A DNA stretch of 34,227 nucleotides. It comes from RGIG7378 sp045588325 (GTDB lineage: Bacteria > Bacillota > Clostridia > RGIG7378). A program made the translations under genes and the position numbers. Below the pieces are notes generated by a model. The model saw only the letters and a program-made list of their open reading frames with translations, was not told where the DNA came from and ran no database searches. How positions within the stretch are numbered: position 1 is the first letter of the stretch; each line of letters begins with the position of its first letter. Location of the stretch: positions 1 to 34,227 of the forward strand of contig JAZNEA010000082.1 of NCBI GenBank assembly GCA_045588325.1. The letters run 5' to 3'. Positions 6,030 to 14,376 of this stretch are shown piece after piece.

Positions 6030-8210
6030 TTAGTTCTCCACTGCAATCTTACAGGCTCCCTCATGCAGTTCAAATAGTATGGGTTCTCTGGATTCTCTGC
6101 CAGACAGTATCATGTCAGCCAGGGGATTCTCCACCAGAGATCGCAGGATTTCTGCAACCGGCCTGGCACCCTGGTGTTTTGCAAAACTTTTCTCTGCTAT
6201 AGTCGCAGCCAGATTCTCAGCGAACTCCACACGGCTCCCTGTTGCGGCCAATCTCTCCTTAAGTTCCTGCAATCTCAGCTCTGCAATATTTCGCAGCACG
6301 GCCACATCCGGCTTTTCAAATGTAATAACCTCGTCAATTCGAGCCACGAACTCCTTTGAAAACCCTTTGCCCAGCTTAGGGCTGTCAGATGCACTCTCTC
6401 CAAATCCTATGGAACCGCAGCTATCCCTGCCTTCGTTGGCTGTCATTATAATGGTGGTATTTGTAAAATCCGCCTCCCTGCCCTGAGCATCTGTCAGACG
6501 GCCTTCATCCATTATGGATAGCATCAGATTTCTGACCTCGTCTCCCGCCTTGTCTACCTCATCGAACAGGACTACGGAATACGGATTTCTCCTCACTTTG
6601 TCCACCAGCATTCCGCCACTTTCGTGTCCCACATATCCGGGAGGCGAACCAATCAGCTTAGAAATGCTATGCTTCTCGCTGAATTCGGCCATATCTATTC
6701 TGATGAGGTTTGAGCCACTGCCCAATTCCTCTGCAACCGCCTTGGCTAACTCAGTTTTGCCAACTCCCGTGGAGCCCAGGAACATAAACACACAGGCAGG
6801 TCTGCCTTTGGTCCGTATGCCTGCCCTGCTGCGCCTGATACAGGAACAAACCCTGGATATGGCTTTGTCCTGACCTATTATTCGTCTGGATAGCCTGCTC
6901 TCCATTACCATCAGCTGCTGGGTCTCCTGCTCGCCCATTCTGCCCAGCGGGATTCCTGTAATATTGCTGCACATTTCGGCCACATCCTCCGGTGCAACTA
7001 CCTCTCTGCCCTCTATGCAAACCTTTGCTGCGGACTCGTCCATCAGGTCGATGGCCTTGTCGGGCATGAATCGTCCAGTCATGTATCTGGCAGACAACTC
7101 TGCGGCTGACTGTATTGCTGCATCGGATATCTTTATCCTGTGGTGTCTCTCGTAGCTGGGCCGCAATCCCTGCAGGATTTCAATAGTCTCCTGAACAGAT
7201 GGTTCTCTCACCTGAATCTTCTGGAATCTCCTGTCCAGTGCCCCATCCTTTTCGATTGTCTTCTTGTACTCCTCAAAGGTGGTTGCGCCGATTATCCTGA
7301 TCTCACCTCGTGCCATAACAGGCTTCATTATGTTGGAGGCATCTATAGCCCCTTCTGCACCACCGGCTCCTAGAATGGTGTGAACCTCGTCAATAAACAG
7401 GATTACGTTTTGAGCAGACCTTACTTCATCAATAATCTTTTTGACCTTGTCTTCGAACTCGCCTCTGTATTTCGATCCTGCCACCACGGATGCCATGTCC
7501 AAAGATATAATTTTGCACCCCTTGAGGCACGATGGCACCTGCCCTTTGGCGATTCTATCGGCCATGCCCTCTACTATGGCGGTCTTGCCGACACCAGGCT
7601 CCCCCACTAAGCAGGGGTTATTTTTGGACCTGCGGCACAGAACCCTCATCATCCTCATGAGCTCTGCTTCTCTGCCAATACATGGGTCTATCTCCCCTCG
7701 AGTTGCCATGGCTGTAAGGTCTCTACCTATTTTGTTTAACAGTGGTGTGTCCGCCGAAGGCTTTTGTTTTTCTTCTGTCTTTGCCAATTTCCCTCCCTTG
7801 GATAACTCAACCAACAGGACGCCTACATTTACGTTCATGCGGCGGAGCAAGGCAGTCCCCAGACTGTCCTTGTCCAACAAGATAGCGCTGAGCAGCACCT
7901 CCGTGTCTATTATCCCAGAGCCTTCCTGGGCCATTTCTGTGGCCACGTCGAAAACCTCTTTCACTCGCGGTGTGTAGCCCACCAGCTCTCCCTGATAGCT
8001 GCCAATGCCAATGGTGTCTCGAATCCCAGAGACTATTCTGTCCTCCTCCACATCGTATCTGCGGAGAATTCTTGCCGCCCTGCTGTCGGCCACCCGTAGC
8101 ATTCCTGCCAGCAAGTGCTCTGTGCCCAAATACCTGTGTCCCAAAGAAACTGCGCAATCCTTTGCCCCCTCTATGGCAGCAGCAGCTTGTGCAGACAGTC
8201 TCTTGGCCAT
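6030..8210 (-). CDS. clpC: ClpC/ClpA-like AAA+ unfoldase lacking the M-domain
   Basis: A 726-residue double-AAA+ Clp ATPase that unfolds proteins for ClpP. Two Clp_N repeats occupy about residues 1-140. D1 has Walker A GEPGVGKT (203-210), Walker B ILFIDE (270-275) and arginine finger GALDRRF. D2 has Walker A GSTGVGKT (479-486), GSPPGYVG and VVLFDEVD. SIGF (600-603) matches the ClpP-docking IGF/IGL loop. Between DESAAKV and VVAPEDVAEM (about 391-411) there are only a few residues, where ClpC proteins carry a coiled-coil M/UVR domain of about 65. This is the ClpA-like form and explains the shortness against the usual 810. The start MAKRLSAQ has GAGGA upstream; an ATG 27 bases earlier is less likely. 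No CtsR box or ctsR-mcsAB genes are adjacent. Confidence 0.93.
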   Translation of the reverse strand: MAKRLSAQAAAAIEGAKDCAVSLGHRYLGTEHLLAGMLRVADSRAARILRRYDVEEDRIVSGIRDTIGIGSYQGELVGYTPRVKEVFDVATEMAQEGSGIIDTEVLLSAILLDKDSLGTALLRRMNVNVGVLLVELSKGGKLAKTEEKQKPSADTPLLNKIGRDLTAMATRGEIDPCIGREAELMRMMRVLCRRSKNNPCLVGEPGVGKTAIVEGMADRIAKGQVPSCLKGCKIISLDMASVVAGSKYRGEFEDKVKKIIDEVRSAQNVILFIDEVHTILGAGGAEGAIDASNIMKPVMARGEIRIIGATTFEEYKKTIEKDGALDRRFQKIQVREPSVQETIEILQGLRPSYERHHRIKISDAAIQSAAELSARYMTGRFMPDKAIDLMDESAAKVCIEGREVVAPEDVAEMCSNITGIPLGRMGEQETQQLMVMESRLSRRIIGQDKAISRVCSCIRRSRAGIRTKGRPACVFMFLGSTGVGKTELAKAVAEELGSGSNLIRIDMAEFSEKHSISKLIGSPPGYVGHESGGMLVDKVRRNPYSVVLFDEVDKAGDEVRNLMLSIMDEGRLTDAQGREADFTNTTIIMTANEGRDSCGSIGFGESASDSPKLGKGFSKEFVARIDEVITFEKPDVAVLRNIAELRLQELKERLAATGSRVEFAENLAATIAEKSFAKHQGARPVAEILRSLVENPLADMILSGRESREPILFELHEGACKIAVEN

Positions 8211-8436
8211 GAAATCCTCGGTCGTATTCTTTCTCATCTATTTTTACCTGTTATTCTTCTGTTATTCCCTATTTCTCAGTTAAACAAATTATCACTTGGT
8301 ACCTTGTGTTGCATGTGTAATAATTCATACTCTTGCGGTGGAAACGCCGCATTCATATATGTGAAAGTGAGGTCTGTTATTACAATATGTTGATTTGGTA
8401 TAATATTTGCCAGAGATTATACAAGGGAGGAACAAT
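8211..8436. other. Divergent intergenic region between clpC and the SDR gene
   Basis: I see no strong promoter for clpC and no CtsR (GGTCAAA) or CIRCE repeat. A 5-bp inverted repeat (TGCGG...CCGCA, about 8333-8351) lies near the middle. The right end holds the SDR promoter. Confidence 0.5.
8396..8404 (+). promoter_or_regulatory. Extended -10 promoter for the SDR gene
   Basis: TGGTATAAT (TG at 8396-8397, -10 TATAAT at 8399-8404) stands 33 bases before the start codon. No good -35 lies 17 nt upstream, in line with an extended -10 promoter. Confidence 0.6.
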
Positions 8437-9204
8437 ATGCCCATAAATATCGATTTGTCCGGACACGTAGCCGTAGTCACCGGAGCCTCTGGTCAGATAG
8501 GCAGAGTTATTGCGCTCAGACTAGCCCAGGCCGGGGCCGCTATCGCAGTGCATTATCATAACAACCAGCAACAGGCCCTCCAGGTGGTCAGCTCCATAGA
8601 GGCAGCAGGAGGCAGAGCCATGGCTGTGCAGGCCGACACAACCGACATGGATTCTGTGACCAGGATGAGGGAGCAGATACAGAGTGTCCTCGGCACAGCG
8701 GACATTGTGGTCAATGCTGCTGTGGCTCAGTACGACTGGACCACTGTGTTGGAGCAGGATTTAGCCGACTACGAAAGCCAGTTCAAGACATGCGTTATGC
8801 AGAATGTAGTTATGGCCAAGGTCTTTATCCCCCACATGCAGAGTCTGAACTGGGGACGGTTTATTGCCATTAACACAGAGTGCTCCATGCAGCTTTTCCC
8901 CACTCAGAGTGCATATGTGGCAGGCAAGCGAGGGATGGATGGCATGCTGAGAGTCCTCGCCAAAGAGGTGGGACAGTACAACATCACTGTAAATCAGGTT
9001 GCTCCCGGATGGACCATTACTGACAACGACCGTGCTCGAGGCACCGAGAAGAATGCTGCCTATGACAACAACGTTCCTCTAAGACGTCGCGGTACAGATT
9101 TAGAGATAGCCAACGCAGTTTGTTTCCTTGCCTCGGATATGGCGGACTACATAACCGGAGTATATCTACCGGTTTGTGGTGGAAACGTGATGCCAACTAT
9201 ATAA
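8437..9204 (+). CDS. Short-chain dehydrogenase/reductase
   Basis: A classical SDR of about 255 residues that reduces or oxidises an unknown carbonyl/alcohol with NAD(P). The Rossmann glycine motif is TGASGQIG (about residues 15-22), followed by DIVVNAAVAQYDW in place of NNAG and the catalytic YVAGK (Tyr-x3-Lys). Where the catalytic Ser is expected, about 13 residues before the Tyr, the sequence reads INTECSM, so a Thr may stand in. The C-terminus (FLASDMADYITGVYLPVCGGNVM) is typical of FabG-like members. The start at 8437 has GGGAGG six bases upstream; a further in-frame ATG at 8407 lacks a site. It is monocistronic. Confidence 0.9.
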   Translation: MPINIDLSGHVAVVTGASGQIGRVIALRLAQAGAAIAVHYHNNQQQALQVVSSIEAAGGRAMAVQADTTDMDSVTRMREQIQSVLGTADIVVNAAVAQYDWTTVLEQDLADYESQFKTCVMQNVVMAKVFIPHMQSLNWGRFIAINTECSMQLFPTQSAYVAGKRGMDGMLRVLAKEVGQYNITVNQVAPGWTITDNDRARGTEKNAAYDNNVPLRRRGTDLEIANAVCFLASDMADYITGVYLPVCGGNVMPTI

Positions 9205-9217
9205 AACGGCAAAGCAA

Positions 9218-9247
9218 AACAGCAACAGAATCCTGTTGCTGTTTTTT
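9218..9247 (+). terminator. Bidirectional terminator between the SDR and QueG-like genes
   Basis: A perfect 11-bp stem (AACAGCAACAG 9218-9228 with CTGTTGCTGTT 9233-9243) and a 4-nt loop is followed by TTTT on the plus strand. On the minus strand the flank is also T-containing. It serves the two convergent genes. Confidence 0.85.
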
Positions 9248-9258
9248 CTCATTGATAT

Positions 9259-9969
9259 TTACTTTCTCGTATTTGCCAAGGGACAGACGGCTATGCATCT
9301 GCCACACACTGAGCCTCTGCCTATGTGGCCATAGGCCTTGGTCATATGCCTGGAGCAAACATCCGCATCTACCAGGCATTCACGCGGAACTCCCGGTTGC
9401 CATAGCCCACCTTGTATAGCTCCTGACGGACAGTTCTCTACACACAAGGCACAATCGCCGCAGTATTTGGTGGCCAACTCTGCCATATCCCGGCTGCGAT
9501 CCACCGCCTGGTCAAAAGGTGCATTGGTCAACACCGAACCAAACCTGACAGATGGGCCGTACTTTTCTGTAATTAGCAGTCCGTTCCTGCCAATCCACCC
9601 CAATCCACCATGAACCGCTCCTGTCTTGTGTGGGAAAACCCCTCTGTACTCCCCTGGTCTGTCCTTAACGGACTGGGACGCTGGTATGGCACAGCCATGA
9701 TAGCCCTGTCTCTGCAGCTCTATGACAATCCTGGTAGTAATCTGATCTATGAGGGTATTGACCGTCCTGTAGTGCTGAAAGTATGTATAAGTAGGACCAT
9801 CTAAAATGCCAGAAATGAGAAAGTCAGACAGATGTACGCCAACCGTTATGCAGTTGGGTAAAGCAGCAAGATCCGGATCGACGCCATCACCTACGTAGGA
9901 AATGGCAAACAGGTCTGCCCCCATATCTGTTGCTATGTTTTGTATTCTGTCTGCTAACTCCATAATCAT
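9259..9969 (-). CDS. QueG-like 4Fe-4S protein (epoxyqueuosine reductase-related)
   Basis: A 236-residue protein related to epoxyqueuosine reductase QueG and the reductive dehalogenase-like superfamily. The C-terminal half has two 4Fe-4S motifs: CGDCALCVENCP (about 172-183) and C...CGRCIAVCP (about 208-231). HGGLGWIGRNGLLITEKYGP before them is the family signature that contacts the corrinoid in QueG. It is much shorter than QueG (about 350-390), so an identical reaction is doubtful; a corrinoid- or iron-sulfur-dependent reductase is the safe call. ATG overlaps the stop of the upstream membrane gene by one base, indicating an operon. Confidence 0.8.
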   Translation of the reverse strand: MIMELADRIQNIATDMGADLFAISYVGDGVDPDLAALPNCITVGVHLSDFLISGILDGPTYTYFQHYRTVNTLIDQITTRIVIELQRQGYHGCAIPASQSVKDRPGEYRGVFPHKTGAVHGGLGWIGRNGLLITEKYGPSVRFGSVLTNAPFDQAVDRSRDMAELATKYCGDCALCVENCPSGAIQGGLWQPGVPRECLVDADVCSRHMTKAYGHIGRGSVCGRCIAVCPLANTRK

Positions 9970-11027
9970 TACTTCTCAATACACATATATCCAGGTTTAA
10001 TCCAACCTGCCTTACGCAGAACTCCATCGATAATCAATGTGAGCGCTGCAGGTGCGATTACATGCATTGTAACAATTTCTAACACAACAATCCAGCTGTT
10101 GAGAGATCCACTCATTGCTGCAAAGGCGCCAAACTGGCCTACGAGACCAGATGTACCCATACCTGCGCCTGTGGCTGTGTTGGTCATCTTAAGCAGACAT
10201 GTCGAAATGGGTCCCAGAATAGCTCCAGCCAGTGTGGGTGCAATCAGGATCTGAGGGTGCTTCATAATATTGCCAATCTGCAACATAGATGTTCCCAGTG
10301 CCTGGGAGAGGAATCCTCCAACGCTATTATCCTTACGGCTGGCAACGGCAAAACCTATCATCTGTGCGCTACATCCAACTGCAGCTGCACCTGCAGCCAA
10401 AAGCATACCTGTTGTCATATCTACACTGCCCCACAGTGATATGCAAAGAGCTGCGCTGCTGATCGGTGCGGTAAGTGCAAGGCCTACCAGCACAGAAACT
10501 ACGATACCCATGATGAAAGGATTAAGCACTGTGGCGTTGCCAATAACTGCTCCCAACCAATTCATAAAGCTCTGGAAATAGGGTCCTACAAGGATACCTA
10601 CCATTCCACCAGAGACGATGGTAACAAAAGGAGTTACAACAATATCCAACTTAGTTTTGCCAGCAACCAGGTTTCCGATCTCTGCTCCAACTACGCCGCC
10701 AATATACGCTCCCAAGGGACCGCCTGCTGCGTATCCGATAGCACCAGTTGCAATAGATGAGAAAACAACCAATGCCTTGCACTGGAAACCATATGCAATT
10801 GCGGCGCCAATAGCTGCACCTATAACGGGAGAAGAAGCTCCCAAATGAGATCCCACATTGGAAAGGAACCCGAGGAATGGGATCTTTGCCAGCTGGCTGA
10901 TGATCAATCCAATGATGAGGGATGCGAATAAACCCTGAGCCATATAGCTCATTGCCTTAACAAAATACCTGTCAAATATACGGCCAAAAATGCCAGCGCT
11001 TTCACTGCTGCCCTTTGCTCTAGCCAT
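9969..11027 (-). CDS. PTS IIC-like membrane transporter (PTS_EIIC_2 type)
   Basis: A 352-residue polytopic membrane protein with about nine hydrophobic segments and many Gly/Ala-rich stretches (SPVIGAAIGAAIAYGFQCKALVV; TNTATGAGMGTSGLVGQFGA). This pattern matches stand-alone PTS EIIC_2-like proteins of Firmicutes. No EIIA or EIIB domain or gene is nearby, so phosphorylation-coupled sugar transport is not assured and the substrate is unknown. The start at 11027 has GGAGG nine bases upstream; an earlier in-frame ATG (11087) lies upstream of the promoter -10 and is rejected. It is followed directly by the QueG-like gene. Confidence 0.75.
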   Translation of the reverse strand: MARAKGSSESAGIFGRIFDRYFVKAMSYMAQGLFASLIIGLIISQLAKIPFLGFLSNVGSHLGASSPVIGAAIGAAIAYGFQCKALVVFSSIATGAIGYAAGGPLGAYIGGVVGAEIGNLVAGKTKLDIVVTPFVTIVSGGMVGILVGPYFQSFMNWLGAVIGNATVLNPFIMGIVVSVLVGLALTAPISSAALCISLWGSVDMTTGMLLAAGAAAVGCSAQMIGFAVASRKDNSVGGFLSQALGTSMLQIGNIMKHPQILIAPTLAGAILGPISTCLLKMTNTATGAGMGTSGLVGQFGAFAAMSGSLNSWIVVLEIVTMHVIAPAALTLIIDGVLRKAGWIKPGYMCIEK

Positions 11028-11052
11028 TTTGGTAAACCTCCAAATTATAATT

Positions 11053-11059
11053 TTCGACA
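11053..11059 (-). promoter_or_regulatory. Spo0A-box-like site at the PTS-like gene promoter
   Basis: On the minus strand TGTCGAA follows the -10 box at once (context ACTGTCGAAAAT), over the expected transcription start. It equals the core Spo0A box. A site here would repress. A single 7-mer is weak evidence. Confidence 0.35.
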
Positions 11060-11087
11060 GTATAGCACTGTGGTTTTGCCAATTCAA
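11059..11087 (-). promoter_or_regulatory. Promoter of the PTS-like/QueG-like operon
   Basis: On the minus strand the -35 is TTGAAT (11082-11087), the spacer 17 nt and the -10 TATACT (11059-11064) preceded by TGC. The leader is about 25 nt. Confidence 0.7.
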
Positions 11088-11092
11088 TAAAC

Positions 11093-11121
11093 TTGACAGA
11101 AAGAGAGGGCAGTTCTACCAT
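11093..11121 (+). promoter_or_regulatory. Promoter of the 11156-12007 gene
   Basis: TTGACA (11093-11098), a 17-nt spacer and TACCAT (11116-11121). It is divergent from the PTS-like gene promoter, with the two -35 boxes five bases apart. Confidence 0.55.
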
Positions 11122-11155
11122 TATTGCAAAATGTAGATAATTTGAGGGAAATTTT

Positions 11156-12007
11156 ATGTACACTGTTCAATACCTTTTCAGGAAAAACCCCACTTCTCCC
11201 AACAGAGTTTTTTCCATTACATACATCTGTATTTCCCTTTTCTTTACGTTTATAACGGGTATTAACTATACCCTCTCATTTTCTCTGGCGGAGGGTATGG
11301 GGGCAGGAGCACTTGCTTTGGCACTGTCTGCCACCTATTGGCTGGGCATGAAAATTTGGGGTATCCACCGCATTTTTTCCAATGTTCTCTCCCGCGAAGG
11401 ATTGTCCTTTGTCTCAATCTATTCCATCGAATCCGCAGCTAAGAGCGAAAACATCTTTGTCGATACAGTAACCCACGATCCTGATTTTAACGAAAATGTC
11501 ATCTTCCTCTCTCCCCTGCCCATGGACAATATTGAATCCATGTGTGAGGCCAACCATGTTGGAGAATACTTTTGCAACATCTCAGAGAATCAGGCAGGTT
11601 ACTATATCAAGCGCAGAGTGGCTATGGGCAAAGTTGTAACTGTGGCTTTGGACCACTATTCTTCAGACGTAGCTCTGGATGAGGCCGACTGTGTGTTGCT
11701 ACCCACCGGCAAGGATTGTCTGGGCTCCCCTGCCTGCGCATATTACGACCCATCTCTCTACTCCTCATCTGCCGAGGCATGCAGAGTATATATTTCGCTG
11801 GCCACAGATCTAATGGGGCTCCTCGACAATTTTTATGGCAAATTGGCCCTCAGATGCCTTCTGTTCCAGTTCATATTCTCTGTAACAGATTTTATAAACA
11901 TTAACTTTGGTATAACTTGCGGTCTCTTTGCAGGTCTTTTGATAACATTGCTCCTAATCAGTCTCCACTCTCTCAAGGTCCTGGAGAGAGAAGTTTGTAG
12001 CAAATAA
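11156..12007 (+). CDS. Membrane protein resembling a degenerate P-type ATPase
   Basis: This 283-residue protein has two N-terminal hydrophobic segments (about 18-42 and 48-68), a soluble middle (70-225) and a hydrophobic C-terminus (about 229-274). The middle reads like the phosphorylation domain of a P-type ATPase without its nucleotide-binding domain. REGLSF...IESAA...VDTVTHD (80-108) parallels the stretch ending VDT-DKTGT. NVIFLS (114-119) parallels the LTGD strand. EYFCNISENQAGYYIKRR and GKVVTVALDHYSSDVALDEAD (159-178) parallel the segment ending GDGxNDxxAL-ADV. The catalytic DKTGT and GDGxND are not kept, so it cannot be an active pump. This homology is my reading and needs a profile search. 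GAGGG precedes ATG. The end overlaps the convergent cpaA by 35 bases. Confidence 0.7.
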   Translation: MYTVQYLFRKNPTSPNRVFSITYICISLFFTFITGINYTLSFSLAEGMGAGALALALSATYWLGMKIWGIHRIFSNVLSREGLSFVSIYSIESAAKSENIFVDTVTHDPDFNENVIFLSPLPMDNIESMCEANHVGEYFCNISENQAGYYIKRRVAMGKVVTVALDHYSSDVALDEADCVLLPTGKDCLGSPACAYYDPSLYSSSAEACRVYISLATDLMGLLDNFYGKLALRCLLFQFIFSVTDFININFGITCGLFAGLLITLLLISLHSLKVLEREVCSK

Positions 12008-12485
12008 ATATGGTATACCCTATATGAGTATATAGCCCCATGGGGATCTTGGTCTTAAGTCCGACCAAACCCGGGGTACCCACTGCCTTAATCCCATATG
12101 CTACACAAGCAGCAATACAGGAGAGCATCATAATCCATATGCTGCCCTGCCACCCAACATATAGTCCCAGAGCTGCCGTCAGCTTGATATCCCCTCCGCC
12201 AATCGGTATTTTGAAATAGGTTGCCAACAACAACATAGGCAGTGCCACAATTACCATGCCCATCAGCCCCTGGATCATAGGCTCCAACAGCTGTTCCAGG
12301 CTGGAATACGTCCTCCCGACAGCTCTATTTATCTGGGCCACAATGCGGTACACCAGGGCCATCAGCCCTATCCATACCACTTTGTTATTCCTTATTTTAA
12401 AGGTGTTACAATCCTCTACGGATATTACGGCCATAACAAATGCTATGCCACATGCCACTATGGCATCAGTAGCCAATGTGATCAT
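11973..12485 (-). CDS. cpaA: Prepilin peptidase, CpaA/TadV type (A24 family)
   Basis: A 170-residue membrane aspartic protease that removes the leader of Flp pilin and pseudopilins. The two catalytic aspartates are in EDCNTFKIRN (Asp25) and the hallmark GGGDIKL (Asp99). Several hydrophobic segments cover the rest. It lacks the N-methylating domain of PilD, as CpaA/TadV proteins do. It is the last gene of the Tad operon, starts inside the end of the large surface-protein gene (20-base overlap) and overlaps the convergent gene at its 3' end. Confidence 0.9.
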   Translation of the reverse strand: MITLATDAIVACGIAFVMAVISVEDCNTFKIRNNKVVWIGLMALVYRIVAQINRAVGRTYSSLEQLLEPMIQGLMGMVIVALPMLLLATYFKIPIGGGDIKLTAALGLYVGWQGSIWIMMLSCIAACVAYGIKAVGTPGLVGLKTKIPMGLYTHIGYTIFICYKLLSPGP

Positions 12486-14376
12486 CGTCGTACATGCTCC
12501 CCTCTATGTTCAAACTAAGCTGGCTGTCGTTGCTACCAGTAACCCAACAATTCAGCACACCACCTGGGGTGTACACCTCACCACACATAGCCTGGATTAT
12601 GTATGGCTCATTATCTGCCCACCACACAGGAACGTATTGTTTTCTGTTGCCTGCTGGGGAATCAGCATGCGGAGCTAGCTGCCAGGATGATTGATCTACC
12701 CTTTCCATATAGGAATATTTCCAGTATGTGTACTGGGGCAGTGCCACCTTTGCCACCTGACAATCAGTAATGAGATCTGGCTTATCGTAATTTGTCTCAA
12801 TGCTATAGTTCAATACCAGACCAAATCCGTACCCGCTCCTGATGTAGCCTGCATCCTCTGTGGTGTAATCAATTTCGGCTGTGACGCGAAGTCGGACGTA
12901 GTACTCCTTATTTACAATCTTGCCTCCCTCGTATCTTTGCTCCGTCCAAGTAATCTTTCCTGAGGTGCTTCTGGATGGGGGTGCTGGGTATGCCGGGCCT
13001 GTCTCTGCTGGCGGGTTGTAGTTCATATTCATAATCTGCGCCTCGAACTCCACCACATTGTTGTCATAAGTTGACTCTGCAATGACTTTGCCTTTATTTA
13101 TCTGCGCTCGTATTGTCACGCTCTTTGTGGCAGTTACATCCGGCGTATGCCATTTAAATGGTATTTTGATGGTACTATTTTCCTTGCAGGTCACCACAGT
13201 CTGATATGTATAACTGAGCTCCGGTATCTCTATGACGGCTGTGACCATGTTCCAGGGGGTAATGTCCTTTCCCTCCAGGCTAAGATAAACCCAGGTGACC
13301 ACATCCTCGCCTTCTGGATAAGATGGCTGCTCTGGTGCGATCAACTCCAAATCCCGATTGTTGGGCACCTTAAAATCAAAGGTTATAGTTACACATTCCA
13401 TATTGCTATACCCCTGTGCCGTCATGCTTTCGCGGGGCTCATCGTGTTCCTCATATACCCTGCCATCGGCGTGCCTAACAACAATACCAGAGAATACATG
13501 GTTATATTTGTCGTCCAATTCCTTGTCTGTAACATAAGCAGACATTACCAGCCACTGGTTGGCCGCGATTACCTCTTTGTGAGAGATGTATTCCAGGACT
13601 TTGTAGCTTTTATCAGCATCCCTCCACTCTACACGCATTTCAACTAACTGCGGAGCTTGGTACACTGTGCTGGCATCCTGCATTGTTCTAAATGCGTCTA
13701 TTGTATTTGGCACCCAATCATAATCTGATAGCAATCTTTGCCAATCCTTTTTTATCACATAGGTTCCAACTACCCCGCGGGCACTATACACCTCTATTAC
13801 CAAGCTGCCCTCCAGGGTATAGGTTTGTCCGTCGGTTTTCTTAATAAGGTTGGCCAGCACCTGTTCTGCATCTGGCGCTAAGGCTGTGCCACCCACCAAG
13901 TTGATACGGGTGTTAAGCCCGGACATAACCTGCGTATCTCCCAGCTTGACAGAGCTAATCTGTAATGCCACCGTCCTGTATTTATAGGTTGATGTGTCTT
14001 CTGCCTTAACCTCATACTTTACGTGAACGGCAATTTCCTTGACGGCTCCGCCAGTAGTTTTGGCTGTGATAATGTATGTTCCCATATCACTGCCGCCAGT
14101 TACGGTAAACTTATTGGTCTCCACTGTCTGGCCGTTGGGCTTCTTAACGCTTATAGTCTTGTTAGTTGATACTCCTGGCGTAGATGCAGTCACATAAAAC
14201 GTCTGAGGAAAACTTGCATATGACAAAGTTCCTCCTGTAGATGACTGGCCTCTGCTATCTACCAGCTTTAATTCCAAATCATATGTATCAATTGTCTCCG
14301 CAAGGGCAGCAGATGGAAACAGCACGACAACTATAATTGCCACCAATACCACCCACGACCAATATATCTTTTTCAC
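12466..14376 (-). CDS. Large secreted surface protein of the Tad locus
   Basis: The 636-residue protein has a clear signal peptide (MKKIYWSWVVLVAIIVVVLF, then SAALA before ETID). The mature part is beta-rich, with Ig-like sequence: GTLSYASFPQTFYVTAS and TNKFTVTGGSDMGTYIITAK (about 45-110). A CARDB-like segment (NKGKVIAESTYDNNVVEFEA, about 425-445) lies ahead of a Pro-rich linker (NYNPPAETGPAYPAPPSRS). I see no LPXTG motif and no C-terminal anchor. GTG start overlaps the preceding stop (GTGA). Its place among pilus genes suggests a pilus-associated adhesin or cell-surface factor, but no function is shown. Confidence 0.8.
   Translation of the reverse strand: MKKIYWSWVVLVAIIVVVLFPSAALAETIDTYDLELKLVDSRGQSSTGGTLSYASFPQTFYVTASTPGVSTNKTISVKKPNGQTVETNKFTVTGGSDMGTYIITAKTTGGAVKEIAVHVKYEVKAEDTSTYKYRTVALQISSVKLGDTQVMSGLNTRINLVGGTALAPDAEQVLANLIKKTDGQTYTLEGSLVIEVYSARGVVGTYVIKKDWQRLLSDYDWVPNTIDAFRTMQDASTVYQAPQLVEMRVEWRDADKSYKVLEYISHKEVIAANQWLVMSAYVTDKELDDKYNHVFSGIVVRHADGRVYEEHDEPRESMTAQGYSNMECVTITFDFKVPNNRDLELIAPEQPSYPEGEDVVTWVYLSLEGKDITPWNMVTAVIEIPELSYTYQTVVTCKENSTIKIPFKWHTPDVTATKSVTIRAQINKGKVIAESTYDNNVVEFEAQIMNMNYNPPAETGPAYPAPPSRSTSGKITWTEQRYEGGKIVNKEYYVRLRVTAEIDYTTEDAGYIRSGYGFGLVLNYSIETNYDKPDLITDCQVAKVALPQYTYWKYSYMERVDQSSWQLAPHADSPAGNRKQYVPVWWADNEPYIIQAMCGEVYTPGGVLNCWVTGSNDSQLSLNIEGSMYDDDHIGY

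Noticed and set aside
8211..8436. CtsR or CIRCE operator before clpC
   Set aside because: Neither the GGTCAAA tandem nor the CIRCE inverted repeat is present on either strand.
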